Of a DNA stretch of 64,000 nucleotides, positions 8,446 through 17,786 are shown piece by piece. Within the stretch, counting starts at the first letter, position 1. The number at the start of each line of letters is the position of its first letter. The position numbers and the translations under genes are program-made. The notes beneath the pieces were generated by a model. That model was not told where the DNA came from. It searched no databases and saw only the letters and a program-made list of their open reading frames with translations. The DNA is from Gammaproteobacteria bacterium (GTDB lineage: Bacteria > Pseudomonadota > Gammaproteobacteria > Pseudomonadales > Cellvibrionaceae): positions 50,009 through 114,008 of the forward strand of contig JAGKWO010000035.1 in the NCBI GenBank assembly GCA_021151835.1. The letters run 5' to 3'.

Positions 8446-9813
8446 ATGCAAGTAGGTTTTGATTACGGCACATCCAACTGTGCCATGTCCTATATCAACA
8501 AAGGCAAGGCAGAGCTGATTCCACTTTATGGTGATGATGCGTTTGTTCCATCCACCCTTTACGCGTTGGAACGCGGTTTTATTGCGGAACTCATTGCACA
8601 GCAGTTGCAAGATACCAGTGAACGGCAATCTTATGCCCAAACCCGTGCCGGCGCTTTGGCGCAATCGCGCGCGGGAAAGCTGGAACATGATATTGAAAAA
8701 GTGAATGATGGGTTGTTTTTTGGCGCTGAGGCTATAGCGCATTATATTGCGGCACCCGGCGAAGGTTATTTTATTAAATCACCCAAATCATTTTTAGGCG
8801 CAAGTGGATTGCGCCCGCAAATGGTGGGATTTTTTGAGGACCTGGTTGCTGCCATGATGCTTAATGTGAAGCAGCGCGCCGAGCATTTTTTGCAGCGCGA
8901 TGTAGCACAAGTAGTGATTGGGCGACCGGTGAATTTCCAGGGCATTAATGCGCAGGAATCGAATCGCCAGGCACAAGAAATTCTAACAGCCGCCGCAAAA
9001 CGAATTGGCTTTCGCGAAATAGAATTCCTGTTTGAGCCGCTTGCAGCCGGATTCGACTTTGAAACCCGTTTGCATGACAACCAAAAAGTATTGGTAGTGG
9101 ATGTGGGCGGTGGTACCACCGATTGCTCCATGGTGCTGATGGGACCTGCACACAGGAATAAATTGGCGCGCGATGAGGATTTTTTAGGCCATACCGGCGA
9201 ACGTGTGGGGGGAAATGATTTTGATATCCTGCTCGCACAAAAAGCATTAATGCCATCTTTTGGGATGTTATCGCCATTAAAAACCGGTTTGCCCATGCCA
9301 CTAATGCCGTTTGTGAATGCGATGGCGATTAACGATATTGGTGCACAAACTGATTTTTACGATGCGAAAACCGGTTTCCTGTTAGAAAAATTACAGCGCG
9401 AAACAACAGAACCCGAGTTGCTAAAGCGTTTTGTAAATATGCGCGATTACAAGCACAACTTTGCCGTAGTGCGCGAAGCGGAAGTGGGAAAAATCGCGTT
9501 GTCTTCCAGCGATATCCAGCGCTTTCCGCTGGATTTTATTGAGCCCGGTTTAGCACCAGAAGCCAGTGCAGAAAATTATGCGGCGATAGTCACAACACTG
9601 CTACAAAAAATTGCCAACCTCATTAACGAAGCAACGACGCAAGCGGGCAGCAAGCCCGATATTGTTTACATTACCGGCGGCAGCGCCAAATCGCCGTTAA
9701 TCCGCAAACTGGTGCGTGAATTACTGGGCGAGCAAATTGCTATTGTGGATGGCGATCACTTCGGTAGTGTTGCGGCAGGATTGGGTGTTTGGGCGGGGCG
9801 GATTTTTGCTTAG
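8446..9813 (+). CDS. yegD: YegD-like Hsp70-family ATPase
   Basis: A 455-residue protein formed only of the actin-like nucleotide-binding fold of Hsp70; the substrate-binding domain is absent. Phosphate-1 loop: GFDYGTSNCAMS near residue 3. Phosphate-2 loop: VVDVGGGTTDCSMV near residue 219. Adenosine motif: YITGGSAKSPLIRKLV near residue 405. A conserved VVIGRPVNF segment matches YegD. In E. coli, YegD is a putative chaperone of unknown client. The ATG at 8446 is chosen; a TTG at 8434 is in frame but sits directly on the AAAGG site. A gap of about 270 bases without genes follows. Confidence 0.9.
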   Translation: MQVGFDYGTSNCAMSYINKGKAELIPLYGDDAFVPSTLYALERGFIAELIAQQLQDTSERQSYAQTRAGALAQSRAGKLEHDIEKVNDGLFFGAEAIAHYIAAPGEGYFIKSPKSFLGASGLRPQMVGFFEDLVAAMMLNVKQRAEHFLQRDVAQVVIGRPVNFQGINAQESNRQAQEILTAAAKRIGFREIEFLFEPLAAGFDFETRLHDNQKVLVVDVGGGTTDCSMVLMGPAHRNKLARDEDFLGHTGERVGGNDFDILLAQKALMPSFGMLSPLKTGLPMPLMPFVNAMAINDIGAQTDFYDAKTGFLLEKLQRETTEPELLKRFVNMRDYKHNFAVVREAEVGKIALSSSDIQRFPLDFIEPGLAPEASAENYAAIVTTLLQKIANLINEATTQAGSKPDIVYITGGSAKSPLIRKLVRELLGEQIAIVDGDHFGSVAAGLGVWAGRIFA

Positions 9814-10083
9814 CGATGTTCTCATTCCAATTGCGTTGGTGCTGCTCGATTAGTTAAAAAGTCGTTGCTAATCTGCGCTTTTGCCAAAAAGAAATTGTTC
9901 CGGGTTTTATCGACAGGGGAAAGAATTATGTCATTCCCCTGAATGCGCACATGCATTTTTTTAACTTCATCCGTAAATCGAACTTTATCTGGCAAGCTAA
10001 CCGTTTTACGGTGGTTAGTATTAATCTAATGGCGATGTTAATTCTTTGTTATCCATATGTTCGTAATATTCAATGTCTGAAAA

Positions 10084-11007
10084 TTAGCCCGGATATTTCA
10101 CACTCGCCGAATACAACTGCGCAGGCTGCGCTGCATCATCCGCATCGGTCACCAATAAAAGTTCGATATTGTTGCCCACTTCATCTGCCTCAATACCTTC
10201 CAGCTTTACCGTTTTATTAATGGGTTCCAGCAACACCAAATCGCCTTTGTGATCAATAACTCCAATTGCGGAACCCATGCATTTTCCATCCAGATAAGAG
10301 TCTGAGGTGTTTTCCGCGCTGGCAGTAAATACGATATCGCCATTGCGCAGCGTGGTGGCATCGGTAAAGCACAGTGGCACATCATCGATATAGCCCAGCT
10401 CGTAGGGAGTGATGTGGATAAAAGGAGCATGATTTTTTTCCGGCGCCAACAGGACGTTATAAAAATCGTCCAGCGATAAACGAATACTCGCGTTCAATTT
10501 ATTTTTCTTGTTGCCGCGTTGAAACAGAAAAAACTGGTCCCCTACAACAGCAGCGCCTTCGATATTTAATTTGCCCACTTCCTGTTTTAAAAACTCATAA
10601 AAATTGGAAAGATTAATAATGGCTGGCTCACCGGAAATATTGCCGTTGTGATCCAGCGCTACCAAGGCGCTACGACGGCGATTTTTCTTTGACCCGGAAC
10701 CCAAGGCAAGCAAAGCAGATTGCGCGCGATTATTGATGCGCGGAATTAGCGTAAGCACTTCTATATCCGGTTTTTCTGCTTTACGCGCTTCGTATTCCAG
10801 TGGTAAATCGCCTTCAAAAAAACGATGTAACTGACCGTGCTCATTTCCATCCAGCAAAAACTGCCCCAAATGCAATTCATCATCGGCCACCACATACAAC
10901 CAGGGACCCACTTGTACCAGGCCACTGGCAGCACTTAAGTGTGCATGCCGATCAGTATGCGTGCCTTGCGCTAATGTCAGGCTTTTAAGTTCAGTCAGTT
11001 GAATCAT
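10084..11007 (-). CDS. DUF6929-like beta-propeller-type protein of unknown function
   Basis: A 307-residue cytoplasmic protein made of strand-turn repeats: GLVQVGPWLYVVADDELHLG, SALLALGSGSKKNRRRSALV, IEGAAVVGDQFFLFQRG and GDIVFTASAENTSDSYLDG. This looks like blades of a propeller, with the repeated theme of a hydrophobic strand ending in small residues. The ATG at 11007 has GGAG upstream. It starts 45 bp after the RES-domain toxin stop, on the same strand, and may be read from the toxin-antitoxin promoter. Function is unknown; the family assignment is from memory of its general pattern and is moderate. Confidence 0.7.
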   Translation of the reverse strand: MIQLTELKSLTLAQGTHTDRHAHLSAASGLVQVGPWLYVVADDELHLGQFLLDGNEHGQLHRFFEGDLPLEYEARKAEKPDIEVLTLIPRINNRAQSALLALGSGSKKNRRRSALVALDHNGNISGEPAIINLSNFYEFLKQEVGKLNIEGAAVVGDQFFLFQRGNKKNKLNASIRLSLDDFYNVLLAPEKNHAPFIHITPYELGYIDDVPLCFTDATTLRNGDIVFTASAENTSDSYLDGKCMGSAIGVIDHKGDLVLLEPINKTVKLEGIEADEVGNNIELLLVTDADDAAQPAQLYSASVKYPG

Positions 11008-11052
11008 GATCAGCTCCGTGAATAATGGGATTAGCAAAGCAGCTTTTTTACA

Positions 11053-11793
11053 TTAGGCTACCAGTGCGGGATGAGGAATTTTCCCATCTACTGAAAAATC
11101 ATTTCTGTGAAATTCAAATGCTTCGCTATTACCTGCGCGGACAAAAACACAGCTGTCTTTAGTGAAGCGCACATGCCAGAGTTGTTGCTGGCAGGGTTCT
11201 TTATCGAAAAATGCGAGTGGTGAAAATATGGCGATATTTTTTCCGCCATTAAAACGTGCGGAAGCGTAGAGAATAAATTCCGCGCCGGCTTCACGCAATT
11301 GCTTGCCCAATTGTTGGGTGTAATCCCAGGAGTCGCGCTGGCTGATTTTAGCGTGCACGGTCGCAAATTCTTCTGCGTGCAAATCGATTACTTTCTGGCT
11401 GGAAAGTTTTACTGAAAACGCAGTGCGCTGGTCGCGAATATTTTCCAGCGGGCCAAGCGTTGCAAGGCCCTGCTGGAACAACCAGAAATAAACAGCGGTT
11501 TCAGCAAATGCAGTTTGCAATTCGCATGAGCCGTAAAAAATACCGCGCTCCCAGGTGCTGCCAAAACGTGAACCGTAACGCAGCGGCGGGTAGCGAAAGG
11601 GGGTCATCAATAAATAGGAAAGGCCGATACAATCGGCAGGGATTCTGGGTTTGGATAAATCCAGCAATTCTTCCAGGCGACTTTGTTCAGCGGCAGAGCG
11701 GGTAATTGCCATGGTGGCCGCGGTTTCTTGCGTTTCCACCACGCGCCAGCAATTACCGATAATATGAGGGCGCAACAGACCAGCAAAATTCAT
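11053..11793 (-). CDS. RES-domain toxin (NAD+-degrading, RES-Xre system)
   Basis: A 246-residue protein with the RES domain named for conserved Arg, Glu and Ser. Here they appear as R76 in YGSRFG, E98 in AFAETAVYF and S178 in LYASARFNGG, with Y87 in GIFYGS. RES toxins related to ParT and MbcT attack NAD+ or transfer ADP-ribose and stop growth. The N-terminal 60 residues and the strand-rich tail match the longer class of RES proteins. The antitoxin gene lies directly upstream, 56 bp away on the same strand, in the usual Xre-then-RES order. Expression is presumably repressed by the antitoxin complex at the site near 12239-12265. Confidence 0.9.
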   Translation of the reverse strand: MNFAGLLRPHIIGNCWRVVETQETAATMAITRSAAEQSRLEELLDLSKPRIPADCIGLSYLLMTPFRYPPLRYGSRFGSTWERGIFYGSCELQTAFAETAVYFWLFQQGLATLGPLENIRDQRTAFSVKLSSQKVIDLHAEEFATVHAKISQRDSWDYTQQLGKQLREAGAEFILYASARFNGGKNIAIFSPLAFFDKEPCQQQLWHVRFTKDSCVFVRAGNSEAFEFHRNDFSVDGKIPHPALVA

Positions 11794-11849
11794 CTCGTAT
11801 CCTTAAGCAACTGCGAGCGAGAAGTCAAAAAAGAAGAACAACGGGGAAT

Positions 11850-12215
11850 TTAAATGCGCCCGCGCATCGCATCCAGATACCACAGCACCCGTGTCAGGCC
11901 ATCTGCTTTGCGAATCAGCTCACCGGGTATTTCATCATTCAAATGATGGTTAGGTGTCGCCATCCAATGCTGCATCGCGTCGTTATTGCCGCCCAAAATG
12001 GAAAACAGTGAACGATAAACCCGTATTACCAGTAGCGATAATTCAAACGCTTTTCCCTGTGATGGCGTTCCCCGCTTCATGCGGTCTACTGTAGAAATAG
12101 ATACCCCAATTGCATCGGCGAGCTGTTCACGCCCCAAGCCAAGGGCATCGGCAGCGTTAATCACACTATTACTCACAAGCTCCAGGTCAGAAACACTGGC
12201 GGTTTGAAGATTCAT
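11850..12215 (-). CDS. Xre/MbcA/ParS-family antitoxin of the RES toxin
   Basis: A 121-residue two-part antitoxin. The N-terminal helix-turn-helix spans about residues 26-49 (LGREQLADAIGVSISTVDRMKRG). The C-terminal part (about 80-121) ends in LTRVLWYLDAMRGRI and has the shape of the ParS/MbcA toxin-binding domain. It should bind and block the RES toxin downstream and repress its own promoter. The ATG at 12215 is preceded by GGGAGC. The gene is first in the Xre-RES(-DUF6929) unit. Confidence 0.9.
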   Translation of the reverse strand: MNLQTASVSDLELVSNSVINAADALGLGREQLADAIGVSISTVDRMKRGTPSQGKAFELSLLVIRVYRSLFSILGGNNDAMQHWMATPNHHLNDEIPGELIRKADGLTRVLWYLDAMRGRI

Positions 12216-12238
12216 TGAGTTGCTCCCATAGCATCAGG

Positions 12239-12265
12239 TGACACTTTTTATTCTATAGGCTGTCA
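12239..12265 (-). promoter_or_regulatory. Candidate operator/promoter of the Xre-RES unit
   Basis: Inverted half-sites TGACA and TGTCA are spaced by 17 bases, upstream of the antitoxin start. A TATAGAAT -10-like box lies between them on the minus strand. Autorepression at such a site is known for related systems; here it is an inference from position and symmetry. Confidence 0.4.
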
Positions 12266-12323
12266 TTTGAAATGCAAGGCAAATTTGGATCAAAAAAAGC
12301 CCGGATCGGCGACAGGACATTTG

Positions 12324-13022
12324 TCATGACGGGATTTTCATACCGCGTTGTACCGCCGGACGCGCCAGGAATGCAGTCAATGTTCGCGTAACCTCAGGAA
12401 ATTGTTCAATTTTTACTAACGGACCGGCATCGTAAAATCCGATCAAATTACTTACCCATGGGAAGATCGCAATATCGGCAATCGTAAATTCATCCCCGAT
12501 TAACCAGGGTTTCCCCTGCAATTGCTGGTTCAACACCCCGAGCAAGCGGGTGGCTTCCTTCACATAACGCTCTTTCGGGCGCGGGTCGGGGATATCCTTG
12601 CCGGCAAACTTGTGGAAAAAACCTACTTGCCCGAACATCGGGCCAATCCCGCCCATCTGGAACATTAACCATTGAATCGCCTGATAGCGCTGTACCACAT
12701 CCCGCCCTACAAACTGCCCGCTCTTCTCCGCCAGATATAACAAAATCGCCCCGGATTCAAATAATGCATGTAACCGGCCATCAAGCCCTTGCGGATCAAT
12801 CAACGCCGGAATTTTATTATTCGGACTCACCGCCAAAAATGCCGGATGAAACTGCTCATCCTTTGTAATATCCACTTTATGCACATCGTACTCCCAGCCC
12901 AATTCCTCCAGCATAATCGATGCCTTCTGGCCATTTGGTGTCGCCATTGAATAGAGCTGGATATGTGCGGGATTTTTGGGTGGGAAGTGCTGCTGGATGA
13001 GTTGTAGCGTTTCGGTATTCAT
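12324..13022 (-). CDS. Nu-class glutathione S-transferase / disulfide-bond oxidoreductase (YghU/YfcG type)
   Basis: A 232-residue complete GST. The N-terminal thioredoxin fold reads IQLYSMATPNGQKASIMLEELG, with the T-P-N triad of Nu-class enzymes and the cis-Pro in NNKIPALIDP. ESGAILLYLAEKSGQFV binds the glutathione gamma-glutamyl group. The helical domain has the FTIADIAIFPWV N-capping box. Nu-class enzymes act as glutathione-dependent disulfide reductases or peroxidases. The ATG at 13022 follows AGGGG; the frame up to 13136 has no site. It appears to be a single gene, unlike the deleted GST at 1441-1752. Confidence 0.92.
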   Translation of the reverse strand: MNTETLQLIQQHFPPKNPAHIQLYSMATPNGQKASIMLEELGWEYDVHKVDITKDEQFHPAFLAVSPNNKIPALIDPQGLDGRLHALFESGAILLYLAEKSGQFVGRDVVQRYQAIQWLMFQMGGIGPMFGQVGFFHKFAGKDIPDPRPKERYVKEATRLLGVLNQQLQGKPWLIGDEFTIADIAIFPWVSNLIGFYDAGPLVKIEQFPEVTRTLTAFLARPAVQRGMKIPS

Positions 13023-13111
13023 CAAATTACCCCTGAAAAGTGCACCGTCAATTCTGTAAAAATGTAACTGTTGAGACGCGCCGAACTGCAAAAATTTCCG
13101 GTGTGGATTTA

Positions 13112-13152
13112 AAAATAAAAAAGCCGCTCCCAGCAAGGCTGGAGCGGCTTTG
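13112..13152 (-). terminator. Terminator of ychF
   Basis: A long GC stem (AAAGCCGCTCC and GGAGCGGCTTT) with an inner AGCC/GGCT pairing is followed on the minus strand by a T-rich run. It lies 18 bp past the ychF stop. Confidence 0.8.
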
Positions 13153-13169
13153 CAGACAAAAATCTTCGA

Positions 13170-14261
13170 TCACACGTTAAACAGGAAATGCATCACATCG
13201 CCGTCTTGTACAACGTATTCCTTGCCTTCTTTACGCGATTTGCCCGCATTCTTCGCGCCTTGCTCGCCTTTGTATTGCACAAAGTCGTCATAGGCGATGG
13301 TTTCGGCGCGGATAAAACCTTTTTCAAAATCGGTGTGGATTACCCCGGCGGCTTGTGGCGCTGTTGCGCCAACAGGAATGGTCCAGGCGCGCACTTCTTT
13401 TACGCCAGCGGTGAAATAGGTTTGCAGGCCGAGTAATTGATAACCGGCGCGGATGACGCGATTGAGGCCGGGTTCTTCCATGCCCATTTCCGCGAGGAAT
13501 TCTTTTTTGTCGTCGCCTTCGAGTTCGGCAATATCGGCTTCGAGTTTGTTGCAAATCGGCACTACAACGGATTTTTCTTCCGCCGCGATTTTGCGCACTA
13601 CATCCAGGTGTGGATTATTTTCAAAACCATCTTCAGCCACATTGGCGATGTACATAGTGGGCTTGAGGGTGAGCAGATTAATTTCCTTGAGTAAGGCGAT
13701 TTCTTCTTTATCCAGCGGGAAAGAGCGCAGTGGTTTTGCTTCGTTTAAATGTGGCTGGATTTTTTCCAGCAGCGCTTTGATGGCGATGGCGTGTTTGTCG
13801 CCACCTTTGGCGGATTTGGCGTAGCGGTTGATGGCTTTGTCTACGGCTTCCAGGTCCGCGAGTGCAAGTTCGGTATTGATGACTTCGATATCGGCAGCAG
13901 GGTTTACGCCGTTGGCCACGTGGATAACATTGTCGTCATCAAAGCAGCGCACGACGTGGGCGATAGCGTCGGTCTCGCGGATGTTGGCGAGGAATTTGTT
14001 GCCCAGGCCTTCGCCTTTGGAGGCGCCGGCAACGATACCGGCGATATCGATAAATTCCATGGTGGTGGCGACAACGCGCTCGGGTTTTACGATTTCAGCG
14101 AGTTTGTCCTGGCGTGGATCGGGTACGGTCACAATGCCGGCGTTGGGCTCAATGGTGCAGAACGGGAAGTTTTCCGCGCTGATACCCGCGTTGGTCAGTG
14201 CATTGAACAATGTTGATTTGCCGACGTTGGGCAGGCCGACGATGCCGCAGTTAAAACCCAT
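13170..14261 (-). CDS. ychF: Redox-regulated ATPase YchF (Obg-like)
   Basis: A 363-residue, full-length cytoplasmic P-loop protein. The P-loop is GLPNVGKS at residues 9-16. The switch region FIDIAGIVAGASKGEGLG follows. The usual NKxD motif for guanine is changed to the NVAED form of YchF, consistent with ATP preference. A TGS domain ends the protein (AWTIPVGATAPQAAGVIH ... GDVMHFLFNV). YchF binds ribosomes and restrains the oxidative stress response in E. coli. It is preceded by pth in related genomes; here the M60-like gene sits between pth and ychF. Confidence 0.97.
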   Translation of the reverse strand: MGFNCGIVGLPNVGKSTLFNALTNAGISAENFPFCTIEPNAGIVTVPDPRQDKLAEIVKPERVVATTMEFIDIAGIVAGASKGEGLGNKFLANIRETDAIAHVVRCFDDDNVIHVANGVNPAADIEVINTELALADLEAVDKAINRYAKSAKGGDKHAIAIKALLEKIQPHLNEAKPLRSFPLDKEEIALLKEINLLTLKPTMYIANVAEDGFENNPHLDVVRKIAAEEKSVVVPICNKLEADIAELEGDDKKEFLAEMGMEEPGLNRVIRAGYQLLGLQTYFTAGVKEVRAWTIPVGATAPQAAGVIHTDFEKGFIRAETIAYDDFVQYKGEQGAKNAGKSRKEGKEYVVQDGDVMHFLFNV

Positions 14262-14378
14262 GGTGATGTCTCTTTGAGTGAATATGGTGCCGGGGACAAA
14301 CAGGGGCGGCGCGAGGCTACCCGAAAAAGGGCGGCATTATAGCCGAGATGTAAAGCCGGGGGTTATCGCTGGCGGGAT

Positions 14379-14414
14379 AAAAAGCAATCACAGATGACCT
14401 GCGATTGCTTTTTT
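14379..14414. terminator. Bidirectional terminator between the M60 gene and ychF
   Basis: AAAAAGCAATC and GATTGCTTTTT arms enclose a 14-base loop, with A and T tracts on both ends. It lies 12 bp past the stop of the M60-like gene. Confidence 0.75.
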
Positions 14415-14425
14415 GGGGCGGGGTT

Positions 14426-17400
14426 TTATTGCAGGGTAAAGGCTAAACGGGTTTCGTCGCAGCCCTGGTCAAACACCAGCTTGGTACCCACCGATGGTGT
14501 GCCTGAGCCGCCTTCGGGATGGATGCAGCTTGGGCTGGAACGATGTTTGATGCTGCTTTGGCTGGTTGGATCATATTTGATGTGTGAATAGTCTTCGCAA
14601 TTCGGGAAGAATACCCAGTAGGTGCCATTGCTTGGCGTATTTGAACCGCCGAGTGGATGCAAGCAGGCACCGGAGTTGATGTGCATGATTGCGCCTGAAG
14701 CAAGCCATTTGAACTTGGAATTGCTGGAGGTACAGTCATTGGAAAACACCGCTTTTTCATTCATGGCTGGTGTGCCACCAAATTCCGGTGCGATACATTT
14801 TCCACTGCTGTGTTTGATGGCTTTACCCACACTCGCGAACTTGCCGGCAGAGGTATAGCCTTTGGTCAACAATGGATCGATCCATACACTCCAATCGCTG
14901 TTAGCGTCGCCGCCATCCAGGAATTCCAGTGTCAATTGGTTAACGTTGGATACGTCAATAACACCCGAACTGACCGGGCCGGATTGCGCAGTAAAATTAG
15001 CGGATTGATACAGCGTTGCGCCATCGCCTTTGATACGCGCATTCACTTGTCCCCAGGGGCTGTTATTTTTAATAACCGCTTGGGTATCGAACGTTAACCA
15101 CTTTTTGCCGAGGTTGTAAGTAATCGACGATGTCGCATGGGCGTAAATATTTTGCTCGCGACAAGTGTTGTTCACTTCGACCAGATTGTTCAATTCAATT
15201 TGCCCCCAGCCCACTGACGGCGTTGTTGCCGGTATGCCTCGGAACAGATAGAAGCTGTCCGGATTGCCGGGAACGTTCAGCGGATCTATCGATGCGGTCG
15301 GTGGATTGGCAATGCGGTTAAATGAACGCTCGGCTTCAGTTCTTTCTGCGGCAGTATGCAGCAGTGTCCAGCCGTCCAGACCGGTGTAGAAATAAATTTC
15401 TTCCCACCATTTTTTGTATTGGCCTAATGGATTATTCCAGGCTGCCCACGCGTGGCCTTGCGAAATTTTGTAAGGTGACCAGCGATCATGCATGATTTGT
15501 TTAATCACGCCCCAGCGATTGCTGCCGAGGTACAAATCCTGGAATTCGAACAGCTTTGGCAAGAAGTGGTGTGCTTCTCTTCCACACAGTGATGTTGGGA
15601 TGGCTTGGCGTTCCGCTTGAATCCATTCCGCTGCAGTGAGGTAGCTATTGTTATGGGTGCGTTTCAAGTTACCTTGTTCCATCGCATATACCTGCAAGAA
15701 CAACGGCAAGTGTGCGTAGAAGTTTGATTCAGGGAAATCGAAACTGTGTTCAATTTCATGGATCATCGCGCCGCCAACAATATTGGTTGAGCCCCATACA
15801 TTTTGCAGGAAGTCATCAGTCAGTACGTCAAGGTCTTTCAGGATCATAGAGTCAGCATTGGTGCCGTAAGCAAATACATCCCAGTTGGTTGGAACAAGAA
15901 TATTTTGCTTGGTGCATTGTGAAACAAAGTTTTTGCCGGAAAGTATGCGCATATTTTCAGTAGCCTGGCTCAGGCGTGCGAAGTAAGCCTGGGTTGCGGC
16001 AACACCGCCGGTTTTGGTTACAACAGTGTTGGGAACATTAGCGACCAGATTGTTGAAACTGAATTGGGTAATCGATCCGGCGGTTGCGCCTCTGCCGGTT
16101 AATTTAACCAGTTGTAAATTTTCTACCTGGTAAGTGCCGGTGTAACCCATATGTGCGTAGAGATCTACAAGACCGTGGTAAGGCACCACAAAATCAACCG
16201 CGATATTGGTCCATTGTGTTGGATTGCTGGCATTAATGCCTTGCTCGGATGCATCGCCATGAACGCCTACTCTAACGCGTGGCAACAACCATTTTTTGCT
16301 GTCTTCCTGACTGCTGGGAATTTGTATAACACCGGCGGCCGGAGGATTTAACAAGCGCACCTTGCCGCGAATTTCATAAGCGGCGTAGGGCTCCAGATAA
16401 ATATCCTGGCGCCATCTTAATTGGCCCGCATCAGACGCTGAACTTTGGACCTGAAGTACTTTTCCTGTCGCAGTGCCATCGCTAACAGTAGTGATGCTCA
16501 TGCCGGCTTGGTTGGGGTTAAGCGTGCCACCGTAATATTTTTTCCAGGCTGTCGCCGCATTGGCGTGATCTTCAGAAATAAAACGCCCTTCGGCGTAAAA
16601 CGTAATATTTTCTTTTACGACCTGGCTACCGGATGTTGCAGTAACCTCAAAGGTATAATTTTTGTTCTGTGATGGCGTGAAAGAAATTGATTGTCCACTG
16701 AACACCGCGGTTGATGCATTGCTGCGGCTATTGATAAAGCTGGACAAATTTTTGAGTTGGCTGAGCGAGGTCAGTGTGTTTTGGAAAGTTTCCTGCTGCA
16801 ATTTTCCGCTCGCCACTGTCTCTTCAGTTTTTGAGAAATAATCGATAGGAATTTCCTCCCATTGATTGCTGCCCGGTTTCTGCCAGAGCACGCTGAAATG
16901 TGCAACGTTAGTGGAGTTCAGTGCGGGGTTATTGATAAACAGGAATTCAAACGGGTAAGTGGTGTTCGCTGTTAAATCGATATTTTGGCTTACCTGCGTT
17001 GCACCGGAAAAGAAATCTGTGGCGGATGTTGCGCTGCTGGTTGATGTCACAACTTGTTTCACACCGTTTTTGGTGATCGACATTTCATGGATGTCATCTG
17101 CAGCTACGGCAAATTTATACAAACCGGAAGCGGGCGGATAAAATTTTCCGGTAACTCTTTGGCCAATATTGGTTGGCGTACACAGATAATACCCGCCCTG
17201 TTCCCATGAAGAGTTCCAGGTCAAATCATAAATATCTTTACGATAATAAGTTCCGTCTCCAATTAATTTCCATGAATATTGCCAGCCTGTGCCCGGTGTG
17301 GCAGTTGCAGACAAATTTACGGTTTCACTAACGTAAGCGCGGCCACTGTTATTGGTAATATTAAGCGACAGCGTTGCTGCGTGTGCTGTTGCCCCGATTA

Positions 17401-17467
17401 ACAGAGCAGTAGAAAGTATGCCCTTGAGAACTGCGAATTTCTTATTTCGCATCCAATGATTAAACAT
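14426..17467 (-). CDS. Secreted M60-like (enhancin-type) zinc metallopeptidase with NPCBM and lectin-like domains
   Basis: A 1013-residue exported protein. A signal peptide ends near AHAA (residue 31). A PA14-like glucan-sensing region follows (GKFYPPASGLYKFAVAADD, about 105-170), then a middle beta domain. The M60-like catalytic domain carries H570-EIE-H574 (GGAMIHEIEHSFD) and the YAMEQ helix. An NPCBM-type carbohydrate-binding domain is near 750-880 (GWGQIELNNLVEVNN, ... LEFLDGGDANSDWSVWIDPLL). The C-terminus has three Cys/Trp-poor repeats of the type CIAPEFGGTP, CLHPLGGSNTPSNGT and CIHPEGGSGTPSVGT, resembling a lectin-type module. M60-like enzymes cut mucin-type O-glycoproteins. GGAG precedes the ATG. 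It interrupts a housekeeping cluster. Confidence 0.88.
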   Translation of the reverse strand: MFNHWMRNKKFAVLKGILSTALLIGATAHAATLSLNITNNSGRAYVSETVNLSATATPGTGWQYSWKLIGDGTYYRKDIYDLTWNSSWEQGGYYLCTPTNIGQRVTGKFYPPASGLYKFAVAADDIHEMSITKNGVKQVVTSTSSATSATDFFSGATQVSQNIDLTANTTYPFEFLFINNPALNSTNVAHFSVLWQKPGSNQWEEIPIDYFSKTEETVASGKLQQETFQNTLTSLSQLKNLSSFINSRSNASTAVFSGQSISFTPSQNKNYTFEVTATSGSQVVKENITFYAEGRFISEDHANAATAWKKYYGGTLNPNQAGMSITTVSDGTATGKVLQVQSSASDAGQLRWRQDIYLEPYAAYEIRGKVRLLNPPAAGVIQIPSSQEDSKKWLLPRVRVGVHGDASEQGINASNPTQWTNIAVDFVVPYHGLVDLYAHMGYTGTYQVENLQLVKLTGRGATAGSITQFSFNNLVANVPNTVVTKTGGVAATQAYFARLSQATENMRILSGKNFVSQCTKQNILVPTNWDVFAYGTNADSMILKDLDVLTDDFLQNVWGSTNIVGGAMIHEIEHSFDFPESNFYAHLPLFLQVYAMEQGNLKRTHNNSYLTAAEWIQAERQAIPTSLCGREAHHFLPKLFEFQDLYLGSNRWGVIKQIMHDRWSPYKISQGHAWAAWNNPLGQYKKWWEEIYFYTGLDGWTLLHTAAERTEAERSFNRIANPPTASIDPLNVPGNPDSFYLFRGIPATTPSVGWGQIELNNLVEVNNTCREQNIYAHATSSITYNLGKKWLTFDTQAVIKNNSPWGQVNARIKGDGATLYQSANFTAQSGPVSSGVIDVSNVNQLTLEFLDGGDANSDWSVWIDPLLTKGYTSAGKFASVGKAIKHSSGKCIAPEFGGTPAMNEKAVFSNDCTSSNSKFKWLASGAIMHINSGACLHPLGGSNTPSNGTYWVFFPNCEDYSHIKYDPTSQSSIKHRSSPSCIHPEGGSGTPSVGTKLVFDQGCDETRLAFTLQ

Positions 17468-17738
17468 AAATTTAACTCCATTTTATGTATGGTAAAGATG
17501 ATAAATAAACGCAAAAATTTCAAAACCAAATTGAAAATTATTTGCGTTTGCAAAGATACTTTAAATCTATGTTTTTAAGCTATTAATAAAATCAATCGGG
17601 GAGTTTTTCAGATTTATTATTTTTTTATTAAATTTTTTTAATTATTTCATTGAATTTAAATAGTGGAATTCGTGTCGAGTGGTTTTGTCGCAATTTTCAT
17701 TGCAATAAAAATGTTGATAATTTTTATAAATAGGATTT
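17468..17738. other. AT-rich intergenic region upstream of the M60-like gene
   Basis: About 270 bases of very AT-rich DNA with several T and A tracts and no coding potential were seen. It holds the M60 promoter (no convincing -35/-10 pair could be fixed) and ends at the pth terminator. Confidence 0.6.
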
Positions 17739-17775
17739 AAAAAGCAGTGGATTCTTTTTCAGCCGCTGCTTTTTT
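17739..17775 (-). terminator. Terminator of pth
   Basis: A 12-bp stem (AAAAAGCAGTGG with CCGCTGCTTTTT, one G-T pair) around a T-rich loop ends in a T run on the minus strand. It lies 11 bp past the pth stop. Confidence 0.75.
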
Positions 17776-17786
17776 GGAGAGGGGAT

